Of a stretch of DNA of 64,000 nucleotides, positions 1-9,877 are shown piece by piece. Source of the stretch: Herbaspirillum rhizosphaerae (GTDB lineage Bacteria; Pseudomonadota; Gammaproteobacteria; Burkholderiales; Burkholderiaceae_D); NCBI RefSeq assembly GCF_001189965.1, contig NZ_LFLU01000005.1, positions 124,001 to 188,000 of the forward strand, in the 5' to 3' direction. The translations under genes and the position numbers were made by a program. The notes below the pieces were generated by a model, which was not told the origin of the DNA, did no database searches, and worked only from the letters and a program-made list of their open reading frames with translations. The number at the start of each line of letters is the position of its first letter. The first letter of the stretch is position 1.

Positions 1-410
1 ACTGCAAGCTCGATGCAGACTTCCTGAATCTGCAATTCACCCGTGTCGACCAGTCGATCGCGTACGGCGCGTTGTTCACCGCGCATCACCTGCGCGTGAA
101 GGCGATTGCGGCGCTGACCGAGTCCGGTTCCACTGCGCTGTGGATGAGCCGTCATAACATTGATGTACCGATTTTTGCCATTACCCCCAATGTCGCGACG
201 CGCCAGAAGGCCGCGCTGTTCCGCAATGTGCGCACGTTCGAACTGGCGCAGTCCACCGACACCGAAGTGGTGTTGAAGGGCGTGCAGGACTTACTGCTGG
301 CGCAAGGCGTTGTGCAAAAGGGTGATTTGATCGTCGTGACCTGGGGTGAGCCGATTGGACAAGTCGGCGGCACCAATGCCCTGAAGATTCTCAGGGTCGG
401 CGAGTACTGA
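1..410 (+). CDS. pyk: Pyruvate kinase, C-terminal part (5' end outside window)
   Basis: The frame is open from the first bases (codons from position 3) to the TGA at 408-410, so this is the last ~135 residues of a longer protein. It holds the typical C-terminal domain of pyruvate kinase: [13 protein letters not shown] followed by PIFAITPN, and the end segment [20 protein letters not shown], which most resembles PykA-type enzymes. The enzyme converts phosphoenolpyruvate and ADP to pyruvate and ATP in glycolysis; this domain usually carries the allosteric site. The aldolase gene follows 26 bp later on the same strand, so two glycolytic genes are probably co-transcribed. The active site lies upstream and cannot be seen. 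Confidence 0.93.
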   Translation, partial: CKLDADFLNLQFTRVDQSIAYGALFTAHHLRVKAIAALTESGSTALWMSRHNIDVPIFAITPNVATRQKAALFRNVRTFELAQSTDTEVVLKGVQDLLLAQGVVQKGDLIVVTWGEPIGQVGGTNALKILRVGEY

Positions 411-436
411 TTTTTTTATCGTTCTGGAGTTTTATC

Positions 437-1501
437 ATGCCTCTCGTATCCATGCGTCAATTGCTGGACCACGCCGCCGAAAACGGCTACGGTTTGCCAG
501 CCTTCAACGTCAACAATCTGGAGCAAGTCACTGCGATCATGCAGGCTGCCGACGAAGTTGGCGCGCCCGTCATCATGCAAGCCTCCGCAGGCGCGCGCAA
601 GTACGCCGGTGAAGCTTTCCTGCGTCACCTGATCGAAGCCGCGGTCGAAGCGTATCCGCATATCCCGGTCGTCATGCACCAGGACCACGGCCAGTCGCCG
701 GCAGTCTGCATGGCAGCGATCAAGTCCGGTTTCACGTCCGTGATGATGGACGGTTCGCTGATGGAAGACGGCAAGTCGGTCGCCAGCTACGAATACAACG
801 TCGAAGTGTCGCGCAAGGTGGTGGAGTTCTCGCACGCCATCGGCGTCACGGTGGAAGCCGAACTGGGTGTGCTCGGTTCGCTGGAAACCATGATGGGCGA
901 CAAGGAAGACGGCCACGGCGCCGACGGCAAGATGACGCGCGAACAGCTGTTGACCGACGTCGGCCAGGCTGCCGATTTCGTCAAGCAAACGCAATGCGAC
1001 GCGCTGGCGATCGCCATCGGTACCTCGCACGGCGCTTACAAGTTTTCGCGCAAGCCGACTGGCGACATCCTCGCCATCGACCGCATCAAGGAAATCCACG
1101 CGCGCATTCCGAACACGCATCTGGTGATGCACGGTTCATCCTCGGTTCCACAGGAACTGCTGGCTGAAATCCGCGAATTCGGCGGCGACATGAAGGAAAC
1201 CTACGGCGTGCCCGTCGAAGAGATCCAGGAAGGCATCAAGCACGGCGTGCGCAAGATCAACATCGACACCGACATCCGTCTGGCGATGACCGGCGCAATC
1301 CGTCGCTACCTGATGGAAAATCCAGGCAAGTTCGATCCGCGCGATTACCTCAAGCCTGCCCGCGAAGCGGCGAAGCTGGTGTGCAAGGCGCGCTACCTGT
1401 CGTTCGGCTGCGAAGGCCAGGCCGGCAAGATCAAGGCGATCCCGCTGGAAAAGATTGCAGAGAAATACAAGAAGGGCGAGCTCTCCCAAATCGTTCAGTA
1501 A
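437..1501 (+). CDS. fba: Class II fructose-bisphosphate aldolase
   Basis: A 354-aa zinc-dependent aldolase that interconverts fructose-1,6-bisphosphate with dihydroxyacetone phosphate and glyceraldehyde-3-phosphate in the cytoplasm. HQDHG at residues 81-85 supplies the catalytic Asp83 and zinc ligand His84; HGSSSVP and KINIDTDIR further on bind metal and phosphate in this family. Length and sequence fit the Calvin-cycle/CbbA-like subtype of class II enzymes, which proteobacteria also use for glycolysis and gluconeogenesis. GGAG at 426-429 lies 7 nt before the ATG, so the start is secure. It follows pyk and is closed by a strong hairpin terminator. Confidence 0.96.
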   Translation: MPLVSMRQLLDHAAENGYGLPAFNVNNLEQVTAIMQAADEVGAPVIMQASAGARKYAGEAFLRHLIEAAVEAYPHIPVVMHQDHGQSPAVCMAAIKSGFTSVMMDGSLMEDGKSVASYEYNVEVSRKVVEFSHAIGVTVEAELGVLGSLETMMGDKEDGHGADGKMTREQLLTDVGQAADFVKQTQCDALAIAIGTSHGAYKFSRKPTGDILAIDRIKEIHARIPNTHLVMHGSSSVPQELLAEIREFGGDMKETYGVPVEEIQEGIKHGVRKINIDTDIRLAMTGAIRRYLMENPGKFDPRDYLKPAREAAKLVCKARYLSFGCEGQAGKIKAIPLEKIAEKYKKGELSQIVQ

Positions 1502-1525
1502 TACGATCGGCGAGCAAACCAAGCG

Positions 1526-1557
1526 ACCGGGACTGGCAACAGCAGTCCCGGTTTTTT
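1526..1557 (+). terminator. Rho-independent terminator after fba
   Basis: Perfect 10-bp arms ACCGGGACTG / CAGTCCCGGT with a 7-nt loop, followed by six T residues. It separates the pyk-fba unit from the purine genes. Confidence 0.9.
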
Positions 1558-1627
1558 GACTTTAAAGGTGGGCAGAAAAATGGTGCTTTCGCCATCCTGG
1601 CGTAACCCTTGATCCTCGACCCACAGA

Positions 1628-2539
1628 ATGACCGGAATCAACATGACCAGCCTCTACAAAACTTCCATCACTTCACTCCCTCTGCTGGGCAACGGCAAGG
1701 TGCGCGACAACTATGCAGTTGGCGACGACAAATTGCTGATCGTCACGACCGACCGCCTGTCCGCGTTCGACGTCATCATGAACGAGCCGATTCCGGGCAA
1801 GGGCAAAGTGTTGAACCAGATGTCGGATTTCTGGTTCGAGAAGCTGGGCGGCATCGTGCCGAATCATCTGACCGGCATCGCTCCGGAAACTGTGGTCGCC
1901 GCCAATGAAGTCGAGCAGGTGCGCGGCCGCGCCGTGGTTGCCAAGCGCCTCAAGCCGATTCTGGTGGAAGCGGTTGTACGCGGCTACATCATCGGTTCCG
2001 GCTGGAAGGACTATCAAGAGACCGGCTCCATCTGCGGCATCAAATTGCCGGAAGGTCTGCAACAAGCGGCCAAGTTGGCCGAGCCTATTTTCACACCAGC
2101 GGCCAAGGCCGACCTCGGCGAGCATGACGAAAACATCAGCTTCGCCGAGATGGAACAACGCATCGGCAGCGAACTGGCCAACAAGATGCGCGACATCAGC
2201 ATCAAGCTGTACAAGACCGCGGCCGACTACGCCGCCACACGCGGCATCATCATCGCCGACACCAAGTTCGAATTCGGCCTGGACGACAATGGCGTGCTGC
2301 ATCTGATGGACGAAGTGCTGACCGCCGACTCGTCGCGTTTCTGGCCGGCGGACAGCTACAAGGTCGGCATCTCGCCGCCGTCGTTCGACAAGCAGTTCGT
2401 GCGCGATTATCTGGAAACCGTGGACGGCTGGAAGAAGACGCCGCCGGCCCCGGCACTGCCTGCTGACGTGATCGAAAAGACCGGCGCCAAATACCGCGAA
2501 GCGCTGGAGCGCCTGACCGGCAATGTCCTGAAGGACTGA
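1628..2539 (+). CDS. purC: SAICAR synthetase (phosphoribosylaminoimidazole-succinocarboxamide synthase)
   Basis: A 303-aa enzyme that joins CAIR and aspartate with ATP in step 8 of de novo purine synthesis. Signatures are [13 protein letters not shown] near residue 119 and [14 protein letters not shown] near residue 227. It belongs to the longer (~300 aa) form rather than the ~237-aa E. coli form. Two in-frame ATGs (1628 and 1643) are possible, neither with a strong ribosome site; MTSLYKTS from 1643 is a plausible natural N-terminus. The stop codon overlaps the purE start by one base, so the two are translationally coupled. The purine cluster is purC-purE-purK. Confidence 0.95.
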   Translation: MTGINMTSLYKTSITSLPLLGNGKVRDNYAVGDDKLLIVTTDRLSAFDVIMNEPIPGKGKVLNQMSDFWFEKLGGIVPNHLTGIAPETVVAANEVEQVRGRAVVAKRLKPILVEAVVRGYIIGSGWKDYQETGSICGIKLPEGLQQAAKLAEPIFTPAAKADLGEHDENISFAEMEQRIGSELANKMRDISIKLYKTAADYAATRGIIIADTKFEFGLDDNGVLHLMDEVLTADSSRFWPADSYKVGISPPSFDKQFVRDYLETVDGWKKTPPAPALPADVIEKTGAKYREALERLTGNVLKD

Positions 2540-3045
2540 TGATGAGCGAGAACAATGCACAAGCGCCGGTCGTCGGCGTGGTCATGGGATCGTCGTCCGA
2601 CTGGGACGTGATGCAACACGCCGTGGCCATCCTGAAAGAGTTCGGCATTCCGCATGAAGCGCAAGTCGTTTCGGCGCACCGCATGCCGGACCAGATGTTC
2701 GACTACGCCGAAAAGGCGCGTGCACGCGGCCTGCGCGCCATCATCGCCGGCGCCGGCGGCGCCGCGCATCTGCCGGGCATGATCGCGGCCAAGACCATCG
2801 TGCCGGTGCTGGGTGTGCCGGTGCCGTCCAAGTATCTGCGCGGTGAAGATTCGCTGCTGTCCATCGTGCAGATGCCGAAGGGCATTCCGGTTGCGACCTA
2901 CGCCATCGGCGAGGCCGGCGCCGCCAATGCCGCCTTGTCGGCTATCGCCATGCTGGCGACCACCGACGATGCCCTGGCTGCCAAGCTGGAAGCTTTCCGT
3001 GTTAAACAAACGCAAGTTGCGCTGGATATGAAGTTGCCGTTATGA
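2539..3045 (+). CDS. purE: 5-(carboxyamino)imidazole ribonucleotide mutase
   Basis: A 168-aa class I PurE, which moves the carboxylate of N5-CAIR to C4 to make CAIR. The glycine-rich start [13 protein letters not shown], the SAHRMP motif and [12 protein letters not shown] are the family's substrate-binding loops. The start overlaps the purC stop (TGATG); a second ATG follows at 2542. The end overlaps purK by 4 bp (ATGA). PurE and PurK work in sequence, and their coupling here fits that. Confidence 0.96.
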   Translation: MMSENNAQAPVVGVVMGSSSDWDVMQHAVAILKEFGIPHEAQVVSAHRMPDQMFDYAEKARARGLRAIIAGAGGAAHLPGMIAAKTIVPVLGVPVPSKYLRGEDSLLSIVQMPKGIPVATYAIGEAGAANAALSAIAMLATTDDALAAKLEAFRVKQTQVALDMKLPL

Positions 3046-4271
3046 GTCAGAAGCAGTCCTCGTTGAACCATGTTTCGATCCCCACCACGACGCCGGCCAC
3101 CTGGCTGGGCGTGATGGGCGGCGGCCAGCTCGGCCGCATGTTTGCCCACGCTGCGCAAGCGATGGGTTTCAAGGTCGCGGTGCTGGAACAGGAAGACGAT
3201 TGCCCGGCCGGGCAGGTCGCCGATCGCCTGATCCGCACGTCCTATACTGACCCCAAGGGGCTGGACGAGCTGGCGTCGTTGTGCGGCGCCGTGACGACCG
3301 AGTTCGAGAATGTCTCGGCTGAAAGCCTCGCGGCATTGGCGGCGAAGACCTATGTTGCACCGTCGGCTTCCGGCGTCTCGATCGCGCAGGACCGTATCGC
3401 TGAAAAGAGTTTCTTCGTCGACTGCAGTGCCGCTTCCGGCGTGCAGCCTGCGCCGCACAAGATCATTGCCACCGAAGCGGATATCGATGCAATACCGGCG
3501 GATTTGCTACCGGGCATACTGAAGACCGTGCGCATGGGTTACGACGGCAAAGGCCAGGTGCGCGTGCGCAGCATCGCCGACGTCAAGGCTGCGTTCGCCG
3601 AGATGAAGGGCGTGACCTGCCTGTTGGAAAAAATGCTGCCGCTGGCTTATGAGGTGTCGGTGCTGGTCGCGCGTGGTGCAGACGGCGATGCAGTGGTGTA
3701 TCCGATCGCCGAGAACGTCCATCGCGACGGCATCCTGTTCACCACCACCGTGCCGTCGGATCATGTCTCGGACGCCGTTGCAAAGAAGGCGCAGGACGCG
3801 GCGCTGGCGATCATCGCCAAGCTCGACTATGTCGGTGTGCTGTGCATAGAATTCTTCGTGCTGACCGATGGCGCGCTGGTCGTCAACGAGATGGCGCCGC
3901 GTCCGCACAATAGCGGTCACTACACCATCGACGCCTGCATCACCAGCCAGTTCGAACAACAGGCGCGTGCGATGGCGCGTTTGCCGCTGGGCGACGTGCG
4001 CCAGCATTCTCCTGCGGTCATGCTGAATATCCTCGGCGATGTCTGGTACGAGGGCGACAGCGACAGCGACAGCGACAGCGGCAACGACAATATGCGCGAA
4101 CCGGCATGGGACAAGATCCTGGCGCTGCCCGGCGCACATCTGCATTTGTACGGCAAGGCGCAGGCGCGTCGTGCGCGCAAGATGGGGCACATTACGTTTG
4201 TCGCACCAACCATGGCGCAGGCGCAGGCGCAGTTGGCGGCAGCATGCGCCATTCTAGGCATTGCTCAGTAA
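3042..4271 (+). CDS. purK: N5-carboxyaminoimidazole ribonucleotide synthase
   Basis: A 409-aa ATP-grasp enzyme that makes N5-CAIR from AIR, bicarbonate and ATP, the substrate of Pur[12 protein letters not shown] near residue 24, [12 protein letters not shown] near 165 and [15 protein letters not shown] near 286 are the ATP-grasp and substrate motifs. It overlaps purE by 4 bp. Odd feature: between the ATP-grasp core and the C-terminal domain there is a run of alternating Asp-Ser residues (about residues 339-347), encoded by four exact GACAGC hexamers, in what is normally a short loop. The gene stays in frame through it. Confidence 0.95.
   Translation: MSQKQSSLNHVSIPTTTPATWLGVMGGGQLGRMFAHAAQAMGFKVAVLEQEDDCPAGQVADRLIRTSYTDPKGLDELASLCGAVTTEFENVSAESLAALAAKTYVAPSASGVSIAQDRIAEKSFFVDCSAASGVQPAPHKIIATEADIDAIPADLLPGILKTVRMGYDGKGQVRVRSIADVKAAFAEMKGVTCLLEKMLPLAYEVSVLVARGADGDAVVYPIAENVHRDGILFTTTVPSDHVSDAVAKKAQDAALAIIAKLDYVGVLCIEFFVLTDGALVVNEMAPRPHNSGHYTIDACITSQFEQQARAMARLPLGDVRQHSPAVMLNILGDVWYEGDSDSDSDSGNDNMREPAWDKILALPGAHLHLYGKAQARRARKMGHITFVAPTMAQAQAQLAAACAILGIAQ
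4056..4079 (+). repeat. Four exact GACAGC hexamers inside purK
   Basis: A simple-sequence repeat of six bases times four encoding (Asp-Ser)4. Changes in copy number would stay in frame and only lengthen or shorten a loop. Confidence 0.9.
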
Positions 4272-4286
4272 GCGGCAGAGGCGGCG

Positions 4287-5315
4287 ATGGCGACTGTGAA
4301 AATGGACATGGATGCGGTGAAACTGGCCGCACGCAAGCTCGAAGCGGGCAAGCTGGTGGCGTTTCCTACCGAGACCGTCTACGGTCTCGGCGGCGACGCC
4401 GAAAATGCCGCGGCGATTGCCGATATCTATGCCGCCAAAGGCCGGCCTGCCAATCATCCCGTCATCGTCCACGTTGCGCCGGAAGCCGATATTTCCTATT
4501 GGGCTGCCGAGGTGCCTGCCGAAGCGCAGGCATTGATTGCAGCTTTCTGGCCGGGCCCGTTGACGCTGATCCTCAAGCGCGCTGCCCATGTTCCTGCCGC
4601 AGCTTCAGGCGGGCAGGACTCCATCGGCGTGCGTTGCCCGTCGCATCCTGTCGCACAAGCTTTGCTGCGTGAATTCAAGGGCGGCAAAGGCGGTGTTGCA
4701 GGACCATCGGCCAACAAGTTCGGCCACGTCAGCCCGACGACTGCGGAGCATGTGCGGGATGAGTTCGGCAGCGACGCCGCTAGTCTTGTGGATTACGTGC
4801 TGGATGGCGGTGCCAGTGAAGTCGGCATCGAATCGACGATTGTCGATCTGTCGCGTGTGAGCACGCACGGTGCGGTGCTGTTGCGGCCGGGACAGATCAG
4901 CGTTGATCAGATTACCGCGGTGCTGGGCGTAGCGCCGGGTTTACCGGATGCCGCCGCGCCACGCGCATCAGGTACGCTCGATGCGCACTATGCGCCGCAC
5001 ACGCCGGTCGCGCAGGTCCCGGCAGAACAACTGGCCGAGACAATCAAGAAACTTACCGAACGCGATTACAAGGTTGCGGTGATCCATCGCACCGCAGAAC
5101 TCACGTTTTCTCATGCATCCTTTGCCATGTCTCAGGATGCGGATCGCTATGCGCACGACTTGTATGCTGCGCTGCGAGATATGGACCATCAGCATGCCGA
5201 CGTCATCCTGGTAGAGGCCACTCCGGCCACTCCGGCATGGCAAGGCATCAACGATCGCCTGCGTCGCGCCGCGTTTGACTCCACCGGAATCCTTTCCCGT
5301 TTGCTCCCGACCTGA
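4287..5315 (+). CDS. tsaC: L-threonylcarbamoyladenylate synthase (TsaC/Sua5 type)
   Basis: A 342-aa protein with an N-terminal YrdC domain (about residues 10-200; FPTETVYGLGGDA, KGRPANHP, GVRCPSHP) and a C-terminal Sua5 domain (about 205-340). It makes threonylcarbamoyl-AMP from threonine, bicarbonate and ATP, the donor for t6A at position 37 of ANN-decoding tRNAs. The two-domain length marks it as Sua5-like rather than the short E. coli TsaC. It starts 15 bp after purK and is probably the last gene of the purine operon. Confidence 0.93.
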   Translation: MATVKMDMDAVKLAARKLEAGKLVAFPTETVYGLGGDAENAAAIADIYAAKGRPANHPVIVHVAPEADISYWAAEVPAEAQALIAAFWPGPLTLILKRAAHVPAAASGGQDSIGVRCPSHPVAQALLREFKGGKGGVAGPSANKFGHVSPTTAEHVRDEFGSDAASLVDYVLDGGASEVGIESTIVDLSRVSTHGAVLLRPGQISVDQITAVLGVAPGLPDAAAPRASGTLDAHYAPHTPVAQVPAEQLAETIKKLTERDYKVAVIHRTAELTFSHASFAMSQDADRYAHDLYAALRDMDHQHADVILVEATPATPAWQGINDRLRRAAFDSTGILSRLLPT

Positions 5316-5594
5316 CGTGCTTTTTCAGGCGATATTGCTGCTGGTTCAATAGTTAAAACTATTTCCAGTTGCCAAAAAAATACACGTCTATACAAAGCCA
5401 ATTAAAGCTGGCATAGTATCGCAAAAGAATAGCACGCGCGTTCTTTTTGTCTTAAGAGTGTGAAGACGGAGTCGCATGATTTCGCCAGTGCATTCAACAA
5501 AAACAGGTGACGTCCAACGTTGCCAAAAATCTCCGGACTCAGAGTCGGAATAATTAATAAACGGGGCGCAGCCCTTTACATTTGGAGACGACAC

Positions 5595-6341
5595 ATGAAG
5601 CAACAATTTTCCCTTTTGCCTAAAATCGCTGCGCTGTCCATCGCTGCCGCATTTGCCGCACCTGCCATGGCGCAAACGGCCGGTAGCAACATCGTCAATC
5701 TGGGCTGGTTCCATCTGGCGCCGCAGGATTCGAGCGAAGGTATCCGTGGCGTGGGCGGTCTGGTCAATGGCTCAAATTCGCCGGATGCCCATTCGACCGT
5801 CAGCAATGCCGACACAGTCGGGGTGGCGTTTACACACTTCTTCACCGACAACATTGCTCTGACCGCCGATCTGGGACTTCCACCAAAATTCAAGCTGACA
5901 GGTACAGGCACACTGTCGCGCTTCGGTGAAATCGGTTCTGCGAAGCAATGGAGCCCGGCCATCGTCGCCAAGTACTTCTTCGGCGACGCGACTGATAAGT
6001 TCCGTCCATTTGTTGGCGCCGGCGTTACCTATGTCTGGTACTCGGATGTCAAGTTGAATCAAAGCTTCCAGCAATACGCAGGCGGCGGCGCTGTCAACCC
6101 GGCTCTGACTACTGGTAACGCCTCTGCCTCTTTGAGCTCGTCGCTTGCGCCAGTGGCGTCCCTCGGCGCGACATATAACGTGTCCGACAGATGGTCGATC
6201 GGTTTCTCGGTTTCGTATATCCCCTTGAAGACCGATGCAGATATCACCGGCCAAGGTACAGCAGCAGGCACACTGAAGTACAAGACTTCCCTGACCATCA
6301 ACCCAATCGTCAGCTTCTTGTCGGTCGGTTACAAGTTCTGA
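5595..6341 (+). CDS. ompW: OmpW-family outer membrane protein
   Basis: A 248-aa precursor. The signal peptide covers about residues 1-22 (cut after AMA). The mature protein is a small beta-barrel with the family hallmarks VGVAFTHFFTDNIALTADLGLPP, PFVGAGVTYVWYSD and the final aromatic strand PIVSFLSVGYKF. OmpW proteins form narrow hydrophobic channels in the outer membrane. The start is set by GGAGACGACAC just before ATG 5595; the open frame extends upstream to 5520 but that part is not signal-like. It stands alone with its own terminator. Confidence 0.92.
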   Translation: MKQQFSLLPKIAALSIAAAFAAPAMAQTAGSNIVNLGWFHLAPQDSSEGIRGVGGLVNGSNSPDAHSTVSNADTVGVAFTHFFTDNIALTADLGLPPKFKLTGTGTLSRFGEIGSAKQWSPAIVAKYFFGDATDKFRPFVGAGVTYVWYSDVKLNQSFQQYAGGGAVNPALTTGNASASLSSSLAPVASLGATYNVSDRWSIGFSVSYIPLKTDADITGQGTAAGTLKYKTSLTINPIVSFLSVGYKF

Positions 6342-6357
6342 TCGTTGTGCTCTGCAA

Positions 6358-6386
6358 TAAAAAAGCGCCCTTGCGGCGCTTTTTTA
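6358..6386 (+). terminator. Rho-independent terminator after ompW
   Basis: AAAAGCGCC / GGCGCTTTT with a 5-nt loop, flanked by A and T runs on both sides, so it can also serve the leftward flavin reductase gene. Confidence 0.9.
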
Positions 6387-6409
6387 TTTGTCATTCCAAA
6401 CTCGGCAGC

Positions 6410-6916
6410 TTACGGCTCAGTCTTGATAAAGCGGCCGTCATGGAACACCAGGGCAGCTTGCGGCGTCACCTCGCAGTGCTCAACCTCGCCGACAAAAATG
6501 ACATGATCGCCTTCCGGATAGCGGCTGCGATTATGGCATTCGAACCAGGCTGATACGCCTTTCAACACGGGCTGCCCCGTACGCGACAAGGTATATTCCA
6601 CGCCGTCAAACCGATCCGCGGATTTGCGCGCAAACTGTTCCGCCAGCGCTGCCTGATCTGCGCCAAGAATATTGATCACATAGTGTGAGTTGCCTGAAAA
6701 CACCGGCATGCTGCTGGCCTGTTCGGACAGGCTCCACAGCACCAGCGGCGGGCTTAGCGATACCGAATTGAATGAACTCGCGGTCAGGCCGAGCAGCGTC
6801 CCGTCAGCCAGCCGCGTCGTAATGACAGTAACGCCGGTAGCAAATTGGGATAATGCCTTGCGGAAATGCGCGGCATCGAATGCGCGCGATGTGGCGCGCG
6901 GGGAGCGTGAGTGCAT
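6410..6916 (-). CDS. Flavin reductase family protein
   Basis: A 168-aa FMN-binding split-barrel protein. HFRKALSQFATGVTVITTR at the N-terminus and GLTASSFNSVSLSPPLVLWS next to it are typical of short-chain flavin reductases that pass reduced FMN or FAD to a partner monooxygenase. No oxygenase gene lies beside it, so its partner is unknown. It is convergent with ompW and divergent from msrA. Family assignment is firm; the specific role is not. Confidence 0.85.
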   Translation of the reverse strand: MHSRSPRATSRAFDAAHFRKALSQFATGVTVITTRLADGTLLGLTASSFNSVSLSPPLVLWSLSEQASSMPVFSGNSHYVINILGADQAALAEQFARKSADRFDGVEYTLSRTGQPVLKGVSAWFECHNRSRYPEGDHVIFVGEVEHCEVTPQAALVFHDGRFIKTEP

Positions 6917-7210
6917 CTAAAGCCTGTGGAGTCGATTCTGGTTAATGCGACATTATGCCCAAAAAATACGATGCAGTAACCCGGCAGCGACGAAGGTCAA
7001 TATCCTGGCGCCATCTGGAAGCGGGCTGATCTTGCAGGCGTAGAGTTTTTGATCTGCAAAAAATCACAAAAATACTTACTTTTTAGTTAAGTTTTTTTGG
7101 CTTTTCAAGGCATGCAACATTAGGAAATTAATTCACAGCAATGGTATAAACATAACTATGCAATCAAACTTGCGATTGCAGATATCGGAATCAATGACGT
7201 GGGAGCGATC
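6917..7210. other. AT-rich divergent intergenic region (flavin reductase / msrA)
   Basis: About 290 bp without a credible gene. It is clearly richer in A and T than its flanks, with poly-T tracts around 7075-7105, and must hold both divergent promoters. A GCAATC / GATTGC inverted repeat (6-bp arms) lies near 7160-7180, close to the msrA start. I see no recognisable operator. Confidence 0.6.
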
Positions 7211-7750
7211 GTGAATACTTCATCGGAAACAGCAATTCTGGGCGGCGGGTGCTTTTGGTGCCTTGAGGCGGTGTATCAGCAGTTGAAAGGCGTGCAGCAC
7301 GTGGAATCCGGCTACACCGGTGGCCAGGTCAAGAATCCGACCTACGAGCAAGTCTGCAACGGCGACACTGGCCACGCGGAAGTCGTGAAACTGACGTTCG
7401 ATCCCGCTGCGATCAGTTTCAGGGAAATTCTGGAGGTGTTTTTCACCATCCACGATCCAACCACGCTGAACCGGCAAGGCAACGACGTCGGTACGCAATA
7501 TCGCTCGGTGATTTATTACGATTCGCCGACGCAGCGCGACACGGCCAAGCACATCATCGCCGAGATGGCGCTGGTGTGGGATGCGCCGATCGTGACGGAA
7601 CTCAGCCCTGTGGAAACCTACTATAAGGCCGAGGATTATCACCAGAACTACTTCCAGCAGCATCCCTTCCAGGGCTATTGCGCCTTTGTCGTGGCGCCAA
7701 AACTGGCCAAGTTCCGCGAAGTCTTTGCCAATAAAAGCAAAGACAACTAG
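7211..7750 (+). CDS. msrA: Peptide methionine sulfoxide reductase MsrA
   Basis: A 179-aa cytoplasmic enzyme that reduces methionine-S-sulfoxide in proteins. The active-site motif GGGCFWC lies at residues 11-17 with the catalytic Cys in GCFW; GYTGG and YRSVIYY follow as in the family. I start it at GTG 7211, because GGGAG at 7201-7205 sits 5 nt upstream; an in-frame GTG at 7199 lies inside that ribosome site. No resolving-Cys-rich tail is obvious. It is convergent with cfa, 12 bp apart. It forms a cytoplasmic counterpart to the periplasmic Met-repair locus near 48 kb. Confidence 0.94.
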   Translation: MNTSSETAILGGGCFWCLEAVYQQLKGVQHVESGYTGGQVKNPTYEQVCNGDTGHAEVVKLTFDPAAISFREILEVFFTIHDPTTLNRQGNDVGTQYRSVIYYDSPTQRDTAKHIIAEMALVWDAPIVTELSPVETYYKAEDYHQNYFQQHPFQGYCAFVVAPKLAKFREVFANKSKDN

Positions 7751-7762
7751 GGCCTTGGCAGG

Positions 7763-8974
7763 TCAAGCCTTTGCATCGTAGATGTAGCGGCGCGATTGCG
7801 GCAAGACGTCGGCGTGACGATTGGATTTGCCGCAGATGACCTGATACAGCGAAATCCAGTCCTGGTTGAAACCGTGCGAGCTGCCGGCGAGATACACGCG
7901 CCAGATACGATAGCGCTTCTCGTCGGTGATCTTGCGAATCTCATCCGCCTTGGCTTCAAAATTGTCAGCCCAGATGGCACAGGTCTTGGCGTAGTGCTTG
8001 CGCAGGTTTTCGACGTCGAAGGCTTCCAGTCCGCCTTGCTGCATGGCTTTCAGCACCAGGCTGATGTGCGGCAGTTCACCGGCGGGGAAAACGTATTTGT
8101 CGATGAATTCGCCGCCGCCATAGGGCGATTCGCCGTTTTCAATATCGGTCGTGGTGATGCCGTGATTCATCGCCAGTCCGTCGTCAGCGAGCAGTGCGTT
8201 GATGCGTGAGAAGTACATCGGCAGATTTTTCAGACCGACGTGTTCGAACATGCCGACGCTGGTGATGCGGTCGAAGGTGCCGGTGATGTCGCGGTAGTCC
8301 TGCAAGCGGATTTCGATACGGTCGCTCAGACCGGCTTTCTCGACGCGCTCCTTGGCTAGTGCGTACTGATTTTCCGACAGCGTGATGCCTACGCATTTGG
8401 CGCCGAATTTCTGCGCCGCACGCAGCACCAGTGCTCCCCAGCCGCAACCGATGTCGAGCAGCCTGTCGCCTGGGCGGACCTGGATCTTGGTGAGGATGTG
8501 ATCGATCTTCTTGATCTGGGCCGTGGCGAGGTCTTCGTCGCCGGTTTCAAAATAGGCACAGGAATAGACCATGTTCTCGTCGAGGAACAACTTGTAGAAG
8601 TCGTTGGAGACGTCGTAGTGATAGCGGATCGCCTCCGCATCTTTTTCCTTGCTGTGGCGGATGGAGCGGGCGATGCGCGCCAGCTTGCCTTCCGCCTTCA
8701 GGGTCTTGGCCGCCAGGGTGTTGGCGACGCTGATGATGCTGGCTACCGGACCGTCGACGTCAATCTTGCCTTCGACGTAGGCTTCGCCGAGATTGGACAG
8801 CGATGGCTGGAACAGGTAAGTCAGGGCCGATACATGAGGAACACGCAAGGTGACCTGTGGCGCACCGTCGCTGAAGTCGAACTGTCGGCCGTTCCACAGT
8901 TCGAGGCGCAACGGCAACGCCGTTGCGTGACGGATTTCCTCTACCCAAGCTGCGAGCTTCTTTTCCCAAAACAC
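7763..8974 (-). CDS. cfa: Cyclopropane-fatty-acyl-phospholipid synthase
   Basis: A 403-aa SAM-dependent methyltransferase that adds a methylene bridge across cis double bonds of membrane phospholipid acyl chains, usually in stationary phase or under acid stress. LLDIGCGWGALV near residue 171 is the SAM-binding motif; VGMFEHVGLKN and MNHGITT follow as in the family. The start is GTG at 8974 with GGAGG about 8 nt upstream. It stands 58 bp downstream of pdxH on the same strand. Confidence 0.94.
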   Translation of the reverse strand: MFWEKKLAAWVEEIRHATALPLRLELWNGRQFDFSDGAPQVTLRVPHVSALTYLFQPSLSNLGEAYVEGKIDVDGPVASIISVANTLAAKTLKAEGKLARIARSIRHSKEKDAEAIRYHYDVSNDFYKLFLDENMVYSCAYFETGDEDLATAQIKKIDHILTKIQVRPGDRLLDIGCGWGALVLRAAQKFGAKCVGITLSENQYALAKERVEKAGLSDRIEIRLQDYRDITGTFDRITSVGMFEHVGLKNLPMYFSRINALLADDGLAMNHGITTTDIENGESPYGGGEFIDKYVFPAGELPHISLVLKAMQQGGLEAFDVENLRKHYAKTCAIWADNFEAKADEIRKITDEKRYRIWRVYLAGSSHGFNQDWISLYQVICGKSNRHADVLPQSRRYIYDAKA

Positions 8975-9032
8975 GATGTTTCCCTCCGTGCAAGTGATGT
9001 GATGCTGTACGCAGCCCTGACATGCGTCCTGG

Positions 9033-9668
9033 TCAGGGTTGCAGGCGTTGCCGGGTCCAGGCGCCGTCTGCAGCGCGTGTATAGATCACGCGATCATGCA
9101 GGCGCGAGCGCCGGCCTTGCCAAAATTCCATTTTCTCCGGCACTACGCGGTAGCCGCCCCAGTGTTCAGGGCGCACAGGCTGCGTGCCATATTTCGTTTC
9201 TGCAGTGGCGAACTGCGTTTCCAGCGTCTCGCGCTTGTCGACCGGCTGACTTTGCTCGGAGGCGATGGCGCCAATCTGGCTGAGCAAGGGGCGGCTCGAA
9301 AAATAGGCATCGCTTTCGCCGGCAGAGACTTGCTCGATCTTTCCTTCGATGCGAACCTGGCGTTCAAGTTCTACCCAATGGAAAAGCAGTGCGACATAAG
9401 GATGCTGGGCGATTTCGCGCCCTTTGCGACTGTGATAGTTGGTGAACCAGGTGAACCCGGCAGCATCGACTTGCTTGAGCAGGACGATGCGCGAAGAGGG
9501 CTTGCCGTCGGCGCCGACGGTGGCGATACTCATCGCATTGGGTTCGGGAATCTCCGCTTTGAGGGCTTCGTCAAACCATGTTGAAAATTGAACAATAGGA
9601 TCGGCGGCGACATCAAGTTCAGACAAACTGGCGCGGCTGTAATCCTTGCGAAGATCTGCTATCGACAT
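9033..9668 (-). CDS. pdxH: Pyridoxine/pyridoxamine 5'-phosphate oxidase
   Basis: A 211-aa FMN enzyme making pyridoxal 5'-phosphate, the last step of vitamin B6 synthesis and salvage. [27 protein letters not shown] contains the FMN/phosphate-binding residues, and the C-terminal [10 protein letters not shown] is the conserved PNPOx tail. Length matches the 218-aa E. coli protein. AAGGAT lies about 9 nt upstream of the ATG. A second B6 gene, pdxA, lies at 31.8 kb. Confidence 0.95.
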   Translation of the reverse strand: MSIADLRKDYSRASLSELDVAADPIVQFSTWFDEALKAEIPEPNAMSIATVGADGKPSSRIVLLKQVDAAGFTWFTNYHSRKGREIAQHPYVALLFHWVELERQVRIEGKIEQVSAGESDAYFSSRPLLSQIGAIASEQSQPVDKRETLETQFATAETKYGTQPVRPEHWGGYRVVPEKMEFWQGRRSRLHDRVIYTRAADGAWTRQRLQP

Positions 9669-9825
9669 GTTGCATTTATCCTTAATCGGGACAGCGCTAG
9701 ATTAGCGCGTTTTTAAAAAGCTTGCAGGGAGTGGCTCGAAGCGTCGGCTCCAAGATCAGGCTGGGAGCCGCTTTCAAACGCGAGCCATTATGCGCGAGAA
9801 CATCGGGCATGAACATGATGCAGAA

Positions 9826-9861
9826 CAAAAAAGGCCGATGCACATGACATGCATCGGCCTT
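9826..9861 (-). terminator. Terminator of the cybB-yceI-yceI unit
   Basis: Perfect 12-bp arms AAGGCCGATGCA / TGCATCGGCCTT with a 7-nt loop; on the minus strand the stem is followed by a run of T residues. Confidence 0.9.
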
Positions 9862-9877
9862 GCGGAAGCGAAGAAAA

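Noticed and set aside
4106-4672. 188-aa open frame bridging purK and tsaC
   Set aside because: Shadow of two real genes in another frame, Arg/Cys-rich with no domain.
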